Positions 43,835 through 55,839 are shown, counted from the stretch's first letter. The stretch is DNA of 64,000 bases from Miscanthus floridulus (GCF_019320115.1 NC_089593.1:10550386-10614385); one strand, 5' to 3'. Notes: generated by a model not told the origin, from the letters alone. Numbers and translations are program-made.

Positions 43835-46370
43835 TGAAGGGTCGAGATGGCGACTAGAGGGGGGGTGAATAGTCTTTTCTAAAACTTAATCGCGTCGGCT
43901 AACCGATACAAATGCGGAATTAAAACTATTGGTCTAGCCAAGACTATACCCCACTATATATGTTCACTAGCACCTTACAAAGATAACAATTAAGCAACAA
44001 AGGTGCCGGGCTAGCTAGAGCTCTCCTAAACAATTCTAGGAGCAAGGTTACACAAACCTATGCCACTAGTACTTTAAGCGACAAGGGAGCTCCTACACAT
44101 GCTAGTAAGCAAAAGCACAAAGCTAACTAAGCTCACTAGCAATGCTCAATAACAAGGCAACCAATGCCTAATTAGAAAGCGCAAATACTTAGCTACACAA
44201 ACTAAGCAATGTGACTAACAAGGTTACTAAAACCAAATTAGCCACGCAAGGGAGCTACTTCTATGCTACACAAGCAAGAAGGTAATTAGCAAGCTACACA
44301 AGCTATCTAATTACACGAGCAACTACACAAGCTTAATATGTATAAAAGTAATTGCAAGCTTGTGTAACGGGGATGCAAACCAACGGGAAGAATAAGGTTG
44401 ACACGATGATTTTTCTCCCGAGGTTCACGTGTTTGCCAACACGCTAGTCCCCGTTGTGTCGACCGCTCACTTGGTGGTTCGGCGGCTAATTAGCATCACC
44501 CGCTAAGCCCGCACGTCGGGCGCCGCAAGAACCTACCCCTTGAGTGAGGGTAGCTCAATGACACGCTTTACTAAAGTTGCTCTTCGCGACTCCCACGGGG
44601 CGAGCACAATGCCCCTCACAAGCACTTCTCCGGAGCGCCGCACAAGCTTCTTGCGCGCTTCGACGGAGACCACCACCAAGCCGTCTAGGAGGTGGCAACC
44701 TCCAAGAGTAACAAGCTCCACCGGCTTGCAACTCGATCACCTAGTGCCACTCGATGCAACCTCACGATGCAATCGCACTAGAATCGCTCACTCACACAAT
44801 CGAATGATCACTATCAAGTATATGTGTGATGGAGGGCTCCCAAGCACTCACAAGCATGGACACTAAGTCCCTTGAGGTGCTCCACCCTAGCCATGGCCGA
44901 GGGCCACATCTATTTATAGCCCCAAGGGCTAAACTAGCCGTTACCCCTTCACTGGGCAACGGTCGGGCCGACCGGACGCTCCGGTCGTGTTGACCGGACG
45001 CTGGACCTCAGCGTCCGGTCGCTCGCAGACGACCACGTGTCCCGGTTCCAACGGTCACTTGACCTGACCGGACGCTCCAGCTTCAACTGACCGGACGCTG
45101 GACCCTCAGCGTCCGGTCGTTTCCAGTAAGCTCCCGAGCATGACCGGACGCGTCCGGTCGAATGCGATCGGACGCAGCCAGCGTCCGGTGCATTCAGATC
45201 CAGCGTCCGGTCAGTTGACCGACGCCAGCATCTTCTCCATTCTCTTCACCCAATAAGGGTCAACTCCAGTAAGGGTCTAGACTTGGAATTACTAAGCATC
45301 TTCTCCATTCAGATCAATCCAATTTGATTACTAAGCAATTATCCATTCAACCCTTGCCCAAGCGTCCGGTCAACTCCAGTAAGGGTCTAGACTTGGAAAA
45401 GTGTGACCGAACGCGTCCGGTCAGTGTGACCGGACCCTGAATATCCAGCGTCCGGTCGTTTACAGTAAGCATCCAAGAGCGACCGGACGCGTCCGATCGG
45501 TACTGACCGGACCCTGACAGCGTCCGGTCATCACTTGAATGCTGGTTCACGGGTTGAACTGACCGGAGCGTCCGGTCATCACGACCGGAGCGTCCGGTCA
45601 TCCCGCAGAAGCTCATAACGGTTAGTTTTTCAGGCTGGCTTATAAATAGAAGCTCCACTCGTGAGTGGAGTATCCTTTGCTCATTCCAACAGCTGAGAAA
45701 CACGTTTGTGAGTGCCAAGAAGAGCAAGATCCTAGTGAGGTGTTTGTGATTTGAGAATCCAAGAGAGTAGCCTCACTAGCAAATCAAGAGTAGCAAAGTG
45801 TGCATCCATCTTCTCATTAGGCTTCGCGTGGTCAAGTGAGAGTTCGTGCTTGTTACTCTTGGTGATCGCCATCACCTAGACGGCTTGGTGGTGATTGGGA
45901 GTTTGGTGTTCATCCGGCGGAGCTTGTGGGTGACCCAACTCAAGTTGTGAGCGGTTTTGGGTGATTCACCGCGACGGAGTGTCGAAGAATCAACCCGTAG
46001 AGAGCACTTGATCCTTGCGCGGATCAAGGGGGAGCTACACCCTTGCGCGGGTGCTCCAACGAGGACTAGTGGGGAGTGGCGACTCTCCGATACCTCGGCA
46101 AAACATCGCCGCGTTCCTTTCTCTCTCTACTTACTTTGAGCACTTACTTTGAGTATTTACTTTGAGCAATTCAATACTTGTTTTACATCCATAGAATTGC
46201 TTGCTAGAGTAAGTTTGGAACATAGGTTGAGAGGTTGTTGTGCATTAGTTTGATATAAACACTTTTCTAGGCACAAGGGGTTAATTGGGCTATCCGTAGG
46301 ATTTGATTATTGCAAGAGAATTTAGAATTAGCCCAATTCACCCCCCCTCTTGGGCATCTTGATCCTTTCA
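43835..46370. mobile_element. Unit of two copia LTRs in head-to-head orientation
   Basis: 43835 to about 45240 reads as an LTR on the minus strand: minus TATA box GGCTATAAATAG near 44910-44922, and minus-strand 3' end CACCCCCCCTCTAG ... CCCTTCA at 43835. About 45340-46370 reads as a SIRE-type LTR on the plus strand: TATAAATAG near 45641-45650, end GATCCTTTCA at 46370. Both 3' ends face outward. The unit is flanked by AAGGG on both sides (43830-43834, 46371-46375). Both LTRs share arrays of CCGGACG motifs in the middle. No internal coding region lies between them. Confidence 0.7.
44960..45610. repeat. Array of GACCGGACGC / GCGTCCGGTC motifs
   Basis: More than 15 copies of the decamer or its complement occur across the junction of the two opposed LTRs. 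Several are joined as the palindrome GACCGGACGCGTCCGGTC or close variants. Confidence 0.85.
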
Positions 46371-47237
46371 AAGGGGAGGGAGCGGCGGCCGGGGGAAGGA
46401 GAGGTGGCCAAGATCCGGACGGGAGGGGAGGGGCCGCCGCCGGATCTGGGGAAGGAGTGGAGGGGGTGGCGCCGGGGAGAAGGGGAGGGGCCGCCGGATC
46501 TGGGGAAGGAGTGGAGGGGAGGGGCCGCCGGCGGGGAGAAGGGGAGGGGGCGACGCGGCGCATGCCCGGAGAAGGGGAGGGGGCGTGCGGGGAGAAGGGG
46601 AGGGGCCATCGGATCTGGGGAAGGAGTGGAGGGGAGGGGCCGCCAGCGGGGAGAAGGGGAGGGGGCGGCGTGGCGCGTGCGCGTGCGCGGTGAAGGGGAG
46701 GGGGTGTGCGGGGAGAAGGGCCGGCGGTGGGGGTGTGCGTGTGGGTGCGGCCGGGTTATAGGAGTTTTGCTTTGCCGAGTGCGGGATGGGAGGCACTCAG
46801 CAAAGCTTGTTTTTTTTTATTTTTTTTCTGCCTCTTTTTTACACAGTAAGTATTTTTTTTCCTTTGCCGAGTGTCCTAGATCTGGACACTCGGCAAAAAA
46901 AAATTTCATTTTTTTTCTTCTCCTTCTTTTCTAGAAAAAGATTTTATTTCTTTACCAAGTGTCCTAGATCTGAGCACTCGGCAAAGTTTTTTTTTCATTT
47001 TTTTCTTCTCTTTCTTTCCAAAAAAAGATTTTATTTCTTTGCCAAGTGTAAAAAAGAAACCCCCAACTTTGCCGAGTGTTTTTTTTTGACACTCAGCAAA
47101 CCTCCTCTTTGCCGAGTGTTTTTTTTTGCCGAGTGTTTTTAGCGCAGCACTCGGCAAAGAACTTGTTTGCCGAGTGCCCGAGATAATACACTCGGTAAAC
47201 ATAAAAACACTCGGCAAATTTGACGTTTTCAGTAGTG

Positions 47238-47463
47238 TGATGATACTTTGTAGTACACCACCAATGCAGCACTGTTAATATCTATGGACTATGGTACATA
47301 TATAATCATTCGTTCGAGGATTATTCCACACACGCAAGGACACAACTCAGAGGTAAAGTTGACACATACACATATAAGGCACCAAATGTAATCACCGATC
47401 GGAATCAACATTGCAGTAGTTGGCACGAATGAACACCCGACTCGCATGTCTTGTCAGGGTCAT
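47238..47463. other. Spacer, 3' flank of the DUF1218 gene
   Basis: No feature seen apart from lying between the CACTA end and the DUF1218 stop codon. Confidence 0.5.
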
Positions 47464-48279
47464 CTACACCTGTGCATGTGGTTGACCCTGAGGAGGAGGA
47501 GGAGCAGCAGCAGCAGCAGCAGCAGACTGCTGGCCGTCGTGCTTGGGCTCGGCCTCAGCTGCTGGTGCCGACGCCGGCGCCGGCGTGAGAATCATGGTGA
47601 AGGAGCTGATCCCGAGCGCGGCGGCGACGAGGGTCAGCACGGCCGCTGTCGCGAACCCGGCGCCCTTGAGGTAGTGGCACCCGTACTCGTACAGCCCCAT
47701 GGCGACGGCGTCGCGCGTCGTGGCCGCGTTCCACCTGACGCCTTTGACGTAGTCCGCCGCTGCCACCGCCGCCGCTATCCTGCATACATGCATGCATGTA
47801 CAGGAATCTATCGATCGCTGTCATATATGCCACTATAATGCCCACGCGTCGACTCACCATGAGGCGACACAGCAGACGACGCCCTTGGCCCGCCGGGACC
47901 CGGAAGCGGCGCCGCCCTGTGGCTTGACGCAGCCAAAGCAGCCGCCGGCCACCGTGGAGATGACCATGGCCGCCACTAGCAGGGGCAACGCGCATATACC
48001 CAGCGTGTAAGCTGGCTTGGCTGGGTAGGCGCACACGCCGGAGGATTCGTGGAATTGGATCTCATCCGGCTGCAACATGCATGCAAACATAGATGATGCA
48101 AGATTGAGGAGAACGGAAACATTTATAAAGATGGATTTCATTCTCACCCATGCATTGCATGCATGCTTACATTATTTAGTTTTGTGGCCTGCGTGATGAA
48201 CCCCAACACAGCTAGCACTCGCCACCGCAAGCAAATCAACCACGACGGCCAGGATGGTGATCACGCTATTACTCGCCAT
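47464..48279 (-). CDS. DUF1218 family membrane protein, three exons
   Basis: DUF1218 proteins are small plant four-helix membrane proteins; some members influence cell-wall lignin. Exon 1 48279-48171 (MASNSVITILAVVVDLLAVA, signal-anchor-like). Exon 2 48069-47858 (PDEIQFHESSGVCAYPAKPA, then helix LGICALPLLVAAMVISTVAG and GCFGC). Exon 3 47779-47464 (IAAAVAAADYVKGVRWNAAT, CHYLKGAGFATAAVLTLVAA, then an Ala/Pro/Gln-rich tail). Exons 2 and 3 join in frame across GTGAGT and TGCAG. Exon 1 reads into TAA (48172-48174) one base before the apparent donor GTAAGC, so as drawn the protein stops early. Either a different donor is used or the gene is broken. A minus-strand TATATATA lies at about 48400-48412. 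Confidence 0.75.
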
Positions 48280-48849
48280 TATTAGTCCTAGCAATGCAAA
48301 CACCCTCGATCTCTCTTTGATTTTTCTGTGAGATGTGAAGAAGTAAGGATATATCGATGTGGCTGGAATGGATGTGCGATAAAACAATGCTCGAGCTTAC
48401 GTATATATATAGAGAGACATAGAGATCGAGAGCGTCGAGAAATGTGATGAGGGCAGTATCTTTGCCGTGAAAGACGCATCAGATGACGACGAATGCTACA
48501 CTCTGGCTTCTGTTGTCCTCGCAGTCTAGCACCAATTCAAGTCAACTCGCAAGCCAAGGCATATGCATTTGATAAAATAAATGATCAAGTCAATAGCAGG
48601 TGGATTCCTTAAGCCAATCGTGAAGTTAACAGGGTGCGAGACGACAGAGGCCAGCGAAAACCCCTGTTGCTTTTTTTCCGACGTATTATTGCAAGCTTCT
48701 AGTTTTCACATGGAATCTTTGTTGATGCCATTCTCGCTGCGACTGTGAACACATGGTTGATATGTGCCCATATGTAAGTGTGATTGCCAAGGAGATGAGC
48801 TTTGGTTAAGTGTGTGTAGAACTAATAACCGAGGCGTGAGTGGGTGTGT
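48280..48849 (-). promoter_or_regulatory. Upstream region of the DUF1218 gene
   Basis: TATATATATA at 48402-48412 on the minus strand lies about 125-135 bp upstream of the ATG and could be the TATA box. Nothing else recognised up to the SINE. Confidence 0.4.
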
Positions 48850-48862
48850 GTGAAATCTGTTC

Positions 48863-49121
48863 TAAAAAAAAACTCAACCCTTGGATAGCTAGACAGCCCT
48901 AGAACTTTGCGCTTTAAGAAGGAGACCTCTCACGCAGGTCGAGAAAAACCCCCAAACCCCATTACCCTGCCCGCACATAGGGGTATGTAACCCTATGAGT
49001 GGACCGGTCCGCAACTTGTGCTTTGGGAAACGCATAGCAGGCGAGAGGATTTTTTTTCCCGTCCGGCCAGCACGGTGCCGCAGAAGCTAGCGCTAGAGCA
49101 ACCGGACTGGCTTCCGTTGGC
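48863..49121 (-). mobile_element. SINE related to the one at 32696
   Basis: 259 bp flanked by identical 13-bp duplications GTGAAATCTGTTC (48850-48862, 49122-49134). On the minus strand it ends in a T-run (GAGTTTTTTTTTA). It shares GAGAAAAACCCCC and GCGAGAGGATTTTTTT blocks, in the same order, with the apyrase-intron SINE. The tRNA-like A and B boxes are less clear here. Confidence 0.75.
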
Positions 49122-49134
49122 GTGAAATCTGTTC

Positions 49135-50020
49135 CAGAGAACTTAGTCTTATTGGTATTGGCCAATTCTTCTTCCTACGACGAGGCCAATGCAGTAACTG
49201 AGCGAATCTCTTCTTTCAACCCTCCTAAAAACTGAGTGACAAAGTATACATCATCGTAGTTGCTTTCGTAGAGCAAAATTCCATGGGCCAATTGCTCAAA
49301 TCATCGCTGGTAATCAGCAACCGACCCAGTCTGACGCAACTGCAATTAATACTGATCTTTATCGAATCGTTCAAATACTGTTGCACATAGCTGCCCCCAA
49401 TCTGCAATACGACCTCTCCTCTCTTGAGTTTGCAACAAGAGCGCCGCTGAGCTCACAAAGATCAACGCAATGAATCTTGTCTTCAACTGGTCACTCACCG
49501 AATACACCTCGAAATAAATTTCACAGCGGTCACGCCATAAGCGAGGATTCTTTCCATCAAATTTGGGAAACTCAAGTTTGGGAAATGACGTTGAACGAGA
49601 AATTGAATCTCTAAATGAAGAATTAGAAGCATGGTGGCGCGGGAAGGTCTCAAGATGGTTGTGGAGCCTAGTTGAGGTCGATAGGGTTGACCCAACCCGA
49701 TGGTGGTGGTGGCGCCAGCCCCGCTGCAGCAGCGATGACGATGGTGGCGGTGGCGGAATGGCTTCCAATTGTTGCAGTTGTGCCGCCGCCGCGTCAGTCT
49801 TTGTCCGCAACGAGCCGAGCGATGCATCAGCCGGTCGTACGCCGGCCTCCAAGCCATTCAGCTTGTCGAGGGTCTGCTACATCATCACCTTAAAGCCATT
49901 GAACTTGTTCGCCAATTCTTTCATATTCGTCGCCATTTGCAGCTCCAAGGCGCCAGTCCGAGTAGTGGAACAAAAAAATTCTTGCAAAATCGTCCCCGAG
50001 ACCATGCTCTACATACCAAT
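49135..50020 (-). pseudogene. Ty3/gypsy gag fragment with primer binding site
   Basis: The minus strand encodes FPKLEFPKFDGKNPRLWRDR, YFEVYSVSDQLKTRFIALIF and LCATVFERFDKDQY, the gag core style of chromovirus-type gypsy elements. It is followed in the same direction by an L-G-G-L-K-E-E-I-R segment interrupted by stops. At 50007-50020 the minus strand has TTGGTATGTAGAGC, a close variant of an initiator-Met tRNA primer site, directly after a CA LTR end. The rest of the element is missing. Confidence 0.75.
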
Positions 50021-50350
50021 TGTCACGCTACTACAGCTCTGGGATGGAATCTAAGGAACATAGCAAGAATTTAGGATTGGGAATGGAGATGAACACAGCT
50101 GTTCCGCGAGGACGAGGACAGTTTATTCACGAAGAAACAGAGTTCTTACAACCGTTACCTTTTTTTAGTGGAACTTACAACTGTTACCTGTTTCTCCTCT
50201 GCCAACCGGCTTATAACTGCGCCGATGGGCCTCAAGTGGGTACAAAAGAGCCCACTCACGCCGAGGCCCATATGGACCACCATCCCGCCAGAGCCCTTTA
50301 GTTTCATGACATCACCGAAGACCGCAGGCCACCGCAAGCCCGAAAATATT
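50021..50350 (-). repeat. Probable LTR fragment of the gypsy element
   Basis: On the minus strand it ends GCGTGACA at 50021, next to the primer site. The upstream limit is uncertain; composition changes at the C-run after 50358. Confidence 0.5.
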
Positions 50351-50357
50351 TTTTTCT

Positions 50358-50358
<1 letters not shown>

Positions 50359-50395
<37 letters not shown>
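50359..50395 (+). repeat. Homopolymer of 37 C
   Basis: An uninterrupted C-run. Its length is unlikely to be exact in any sequencing method. Confidence 0.9.
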
Positions 50396-50399
<4 letters not shown>

Positions 50400-50712
50400 C
50401 AGCCTTCGATTTAGATTTTGGAGCGAGTCGTTCGCATCCAAGTAGTTTTCAATTATTTTTCCTTTTTCTTTTTTTAAATAATCTGTGTTTCTTCTTCTAT
50501 ATACTACGAAACAATTTTTTTAGATTTAGAAGTTTGTCGGAACAAGTTATGCGAAAAAATTGTTAGATAATAAAAAATTATGTGTATAAATTATGTTTAT
50601 TCATAAAATTATTATACAAAATTTGTGTCAGACAAATCTGTGTTGAGAAATTGTTATAATAAATTTGTCTGCTAACAGTTATGAATAAAAATTGCGTTCT
50701 AAATATAATGTA
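50396..50712. other. AT-rich spacer, nothing recognised
   Basis: No coding region. It contains short repeats around AAATTATGT/AAATTTGTC of the kind also seen after 50960. Confidence 0.5.
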
Positions 50713-50960
50713 CTCTCTCTGTACCTAAATAAGTGTCGTTCTCGCTTTCCGAGAAGTCAAACTCTTTTAACTTTGACCAAATATATATAAAATAATATTG
50801 ATATTTGTAGTACATAATTAGTATCATTTGTTGAATCTATTTTCATAATAAACTTATATGGAGATAAAAATGTTGTTAATATTTTCTACAACCCTAGTTA
50901 AACTTAAGAAAGTTTGACTGGCACGAATACCATAGCGACTTTTATTTAGAGACGGAGGGA
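50713..50960. mobile_element. Stowaway-type MITE
   Basis: 248 bp with inverted ends CTCTCTCTGTACCTAAATAA and TTTATTTAGAGACGGAGGGA, TA before the left end, and an AT-rich interior. The ends match the grass Stowaway consensus (CTCCCTCCGT-CCTAAATA). Confidence 0.8.
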
Positions 50961-51604
50961 ATAGAAAAGCTACCATGATAAGTTGTCTGTAAAATTAGTA
51001 AAAAACTATATAAAAAATATGATAAAAATTATGGTGATAAATTTGTTCTATAAAATGTTATATAAATGATTTTCCTGTATTGTTCCTCAAAAAATTATAC
51101 ATAAAAGTTATGTTCATAACTTTGCAACTCTCTAAGAAAATATGATGATAAATTTTGTCCGTAAAAAGTTATAGTGAGTATAACTTTGTAACTTTCTAAA
51201 AATAAAAGTTACTGGAATATTTTTTTTCTAAAAAAAGAAAGCAACGAGCCTATGGGACTATCGTTCGTTGATTTATGCCTACAACTTTGTAATAACTTTC
51301 AAAATAAGATTTTTTTTGAAAATGTGTAGGGGGGAGATTTGTATACATTCCAAAAAAACATGACTTACAACTTTTTCAGAAAATTATGGTGATAAATTTG
51401 TTCTGTAAAAGCTGCCATGACTTTTCTTTTTTGGAAAGTTATCAAGAAAAGTCATGGTGGCTATGGGATTGACAGTTGGATTTTAGCCCAATGGTCGTTC
51501 GCTAATTAGGTGGGTCATTGTGATCATGTGTGGGGGAGAGATTTGACACGCCTTATTTACATCCTCCATCATAGGAATTATGGAAATCGGAGGTGGCGGC
51601 TATA
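50961..51604. other. AT-rich spacer with diverged short repeats
   Basis: Recurring AAATTATGGTGATAAATTTG blocks occur, and a hairpin with arms CCATGACTTTTCTT and AAGAAAAGTCATGG (51415-51462). No gene. Confidence 0.5.
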
Positions 51605-51923
51605 TGTCGGGTTCATAAACCCGGGGTCCCCAATGGACCCGCTTCCTTGTAAAAACTCGGCCTAGCAGATGGCGTAGCAACAACGCTTGTCTCCCGGACC
51701 GGCCCATATACATAATGACAAGCCGGAACAACGATCCAGTCCCCGATCGAAAGCCCTGGCCCAGGTGGGGGCGAGGTCCGACTCCGACCTTCTTTTCCGA
51801 CCAGAGATACGTCGGACCTCTGCTCACGGTTCTTCCCCGACCAACGCTATCAGGGCAAACGGGGGACGATCGACCGAGGATGGCTGCTCGGTGAGGGCCT
51901 AGGGACCAGGCATGGCAGGTAAG
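51605..51923 (+). repeat. Truncated gypsy LTR, 5' part
   Basis: It starts TGTCGGGTTCATAAACCCGG and resembles Tat-type LTR starts. It breaks off exactly where the SIRE element begins, so its remainder should lie to the right of the window. Confidence 0.55.
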
Positions 51924-53395
51924 TGAAAGCATCTAGGCCTCTAGTTGGGTTTCGGTGATTAATGATAATACGTGATTACTATGACTAACATGTATTTTGC
52001 AGAGATAATTAAGATAGGTTATGGTAATGGAGATCGATTGAGCTATCATGGTGGTCATGCCCCTACGATGGAAATCGTTTCGGTTTTCAAAGGATGGACG
52101 ACAAGGTTAAGAATGGACTAGTTCTAAGTGTCGATTGGAGTTGAAGAGACACTTAGAGTAGTTTAGGACTTTGTTTTTCCTTTGGCCATAATATTAAGGG
52201 GGTTATGGATGGGTAGCTTAACCTAGGTGAGTCTAGTGAGTTAGGTGTGGTGCATATTTGCCAAATCTAGCAATAGGTAGCTCCAAAATAGCCCTTAGAT
52301 CCATTGGAGCAACTTCATTCACGTATGATCGAGAGTTGGAAGTGAATGAAGGGTCAAATACTAACCGGACGCTGGCTTCGGTGTGACCGAACGCTGGCGC
52401 AGAGTCCAATCAATTCATTTGATCAAGGTGAAGTCATCTAGAAGTGATCGGACGCTGAGAGGTGAAGTGACAGCGTTTGGTCGACTCCAGTAAGGTTCCA
52501 GAGAGGGAAAATCACGACCGGACGCGTCCGGTCAGTGCTGACCAGACGCTGCCCAGTGTTCGGTCACCACTTAAACACTGGAGTTCAGGGAGAACTGACC
52601 GGTGCGTCCGGTCAACATGACCGGAGCGTCCGGTCACCTCGTAGAGGCATATAACGGTTCGTTTTTCAGTCATGCTTATAAATACTTCCTCCATTCGTGT
52701 GTGGGGGTACTTTTGCTCATTTCAATAGCTGAGAAACACCTTTGAGAGTGCCAAGAAGAGCAAGGTCCTAGTGAGATGATTGAGATTTAAGAATCCCAAA
52801 AAGAGCCCTCATTAGTAAGATCAAGAGTAGCAAAGTGTGCATCCACCCTTCTTATTAAGCTTGTCGTGGTCAAGTAAGAGTTCATGCTTGTTACTCTTGG
52901 TGATCGCCATCACCTAGACGGCTTGGTGGTGATTGTGAGCTTGGTGATCATCCGGCGGAGCTTGTGGATGACCCAACTCAAGTTGTGAGCGGTTGTGGGT
53001 GATTCACCGCAACGAAGTGTCAAAGAATCAACCCGTAGAGAGCACTTGATCCTTGCGCGGATCAATGGGGAGCAACACCCTTATGCGGGTGCTCCAACGA
53101 GGACTAGTGGGGAGCGATGACTCTCCGATACTTCGACAAAACATCGCCGCGTTCCTTCTTCTCTTTTTACTTTGAGCATTTACTTTGAGCAATTCAATTC
53201 TTGTCTTTCACATTCATAGAATTGTCATGCTAGAGTAGGATTGGAATATAGGTTGCTAAACTTTTGTGCATTAGATAAATAGAAACACTTTCTAGGCACA
53301 ATGGGTTAATTGGGCTAACTGTAGGACTTAATTATTGCAAAGAAATTTAGAATTAGCCCAATTCACCCCTTCATGGGCATCTTGATCCTTTCAAT
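51924..53395 (+). repeat. 5' LTR of the SIRE element
   Basis: 1472 bp, TGAAAGCATCTAGG to GATCCTTTCA. U3 holds an array of CCGGACG motifs (52370-52640). TATAAATA is at 52677-52684. The part after it includes ACGGCTTGGTGGTGATTG, also seen in both LTRs of the 43835 unit. Confidence 0.9.
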
Positions 53396-53410
53396 TGGTA
53401 TCGGAGCCAC
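53396..53410 (+). other. Primer binding site of the SIRE element
   Basis: ATTGGTATCGGAGCC directly follows the LTR end and matches, with one difference, the complement of the 3' end of initiator tRNA-Met. Confidence 0.85.
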
Positions 53411-53446
53411 ATGCTCATATATTTAGGCTTAACCGCCTAGAGAAAG

Positions 53447-55831
53447 ATGTCTCACAGGGATGGACCTCCTCCTATCTTTGAGGGGGATGATTTTCCATAT
53501 TGAAAAATTCGCATGGCGACGTACTTAGAAGCTCTAGATGTTGGAATACTTAGAGCCGCCTCACAAGGCTTCCCAAAACCTCGAGATGCTACACACCTAC
53601 AAGGCGATGAGGTGAATTACGAGAAATGGAATGCAAAGGCTCAAAACACCATCTTTAGAGGCCTTTGCAAAGATGTGTTTAACCGGATGAGGAACCACAA
53701 AGACGCCCATACACTATAGTCGGACGTTTGTGCGCTCCATGAGGTTACAAAGAGTGAGCGTGAGGAACACTATCATCTTGTCATGAAAAAGCTTAACTCT
53801 TTTGAGATGCTTCCTAAAGAATATGCTAATGAGATGTACTCATGTTTGAATGTTCTTCTAGAGAAAGTCAATGGGCTTGGACTCACTCAAATACAACCAT
53901 CCGATGTTGTAAGAAAGATTTTGAGTGTCCTCCCCATTGACAAATATGGGCATATTGTGACCGTGCTTTATTAAGGTGATCTTTCCACCACTACACCGAC
54001 ACAAATCTTGGAAAAGATCAATGCTCATGAGATGTATATGCACATTACGCCACAAGATGGCTCATTCTCTACCAAGAAGAAAGACAAGGACTTAGCATTC
54101 AAAGCTAGCCAAGAGAAGGGCAAAGCAAGACTTGAGTATGAGAGCTCAAGTGATGATGAAGTTGATGATGCAAGTCTTGCTCTCATGGTGAGAAAAACCG
54201 TCAAGATGCTAAAGAAGCTCAGCAAGAGTGGTATCAAGTTCGATGGCAAGAATAAGAAGTTCTTCACTAGCTCTAGAAGGAAGCCAATCTCCGAGATGGA
54301 TTGCTACAATTGTCGAGAGCTTGGTTATCTAGCACACTAATACACCAAGCCCAAAAAAGACAAGTTCAAGAACTAGTACAAGGGCAAGAAAGATGACTCA
54401 AGTAATGAAGAAGAAGATGAGAAGAAGAAAAACAAACCATACAAGAAGAGAGATGGCAAGAAGAAGGACTTCCACAAGAAGAAGAAGAGTGGAAAGGCAT
54501 ACATCATCGGTGATTGGCTCACAGACATTGATTCATCTAGTGGCTCATCCGATGATGATAGTGGCAACGAGAAGGTGGCCGCCATTATTATTGACTCTTC
54601 ATCATCTTCACCGCCACCACCGCCATCATCCTCTACACACCTATGCCTTATGGCTAAGGGTGAACGCAAGGTATCAAATGATGATGATAGTAGTGGTGAT
54701 GAACATGCTAGTAATAATGATAGCGATAATGATGATGGTGAATATGAATCATCTTCTTATGATGATCTTGCTAGATTGCTAAAACAATACACTAAGATCA
54801 TTATAAAGACTAGAGTTAAGAATGATTCACTTTTAGCAAAATGTGATATGGCGGAAATGGCTAGTATTGAGCTTAGAGAAGCAAATAATACTATATCATC
54901 CAAACTCAAGGAGCTCAAATCTTCTAAGAAAGAGCTTAAAGATAAACATGATAAACTTGAGAGGATGCACAAAGAGCTCATCACTAGCCACAACAATCTA
55001 AAAGAAGAATACACTACTCTTAAGATTAATCATGATAATCTTGTCATTGCTCAAGAATTTCTATCCAATGAGCCACATGATGCTATTAACGATGTTGTTA
55101 AGATTGATATAGCTACATCATGTGATGATTTGATCATTGAGAGCATTGAGCAAATTTCTAGTAGCAAGGGCAAGCAAGTGGTTGAGGCCGATGATTACGA
55201 TGAGTTTGTCAAGCTCAAGAATGACAATGAAAAGCTCAAGAAAGATATTGAAGAAATCAAAAGCCACAACACTATTATGCTAAAAACTCTTGATCATGAT
55301 GGTGATTTGATGCTTGAGAATGAGAAGCTAAAAGAAGAGAACAAGAAGCTCAAGAAAGAGAAAAACAATGATGCTCTCAAGGAAGAGAATAAGAAGCTCA
55401 AGTTGGAGAAAGAGCATCTCAAGATTGGTTTGAGCAAGTTCACAAGAGGCAAGCATCTTCAAAGTGAGATACTAATGAACACCATCATGAAGATGGATAG
55501 AAATGGCATTGGGTACTTGGCAAACCAAGAGAAGAAGGCTCAAGCTCAACAACAACACAAATCAAAGCCGAAGCCAAAGAGATGCTTTGAGTGTGAACAA
55601 GAAGGTCACTTTGCCCATGAGTGTCAAACTCTACCACCACAACCCTTGCCCAAGCATGTTAGACATTTTGCCTTCAATGCTCATTACATGCTTAGAAAGG
55701 ATTCTAGTGGTAAGATGAAAGTCATGTTCTTAGGACCTCCCAACAAAAATAGGCCTAAGAAAATTTGGGTAGCAAAGTCACTTGTTGAGAAGGTGAAGAG
55801 CCCTCAACAAGTTTGGGTTCCTAAAGCTTGA
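53447..55831 (+). pseudogene. Gag of the SIRE element
   Basis: The ATG at 53447 starts a long gag broken by stops near 53502, 53718, 53972, 54339 and 54375. From N- to C-terminus it has the copia gag domain (YEKWNAKAQNTIFRGL, EEHYHLVMKKLNSFEML, VRKILSVLP), a first degenerate zinc knuckle (CYNCRELGYLAH, near 54303), Lys- and Ser/Asp-rich stretches, a long coiled coil (54840-55440; KLK/EE-rich heptads) and an intact CX2CX4HX4C knuckle (CFECEQEGHFAHEC, near 55583). The final 1257-bp part is uninterrupted. Confidence 0.85.
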
Positions 55832-55839
55832 TCTCTTAT

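Larger units (their letters stand above)
43411..47237. mobile_element. CACTA element interrupted by a retrotransposon unit
   Basis: The left end near 43411 (ACTGATGCTATAGGGAACAGG) is followed by a 15-bp arm palindrome GCTTTGCCGTGTGCC-GTA-complement (43434-43466) and CTCGGCAAA motifs to 43620. The right end is TTTCAGTAGTG, finishing at 47237, preceded by many TTTGCCGAGTG repeats (46770-47220). The G-rich interior (43640-43834 and 46371-46760) looks like the complement of the C-rich interior of the element at 30921, so it lies in opposite orientation. The left tip is degenerate and no clear 3-bp duplication was found. No transposase. Confidence 0.7.

Noticed and set aside
49563..50054. 163-codon plus-strand ORF
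   Set aside because: Opposite-strand shadow of the gypsy gag fragment.
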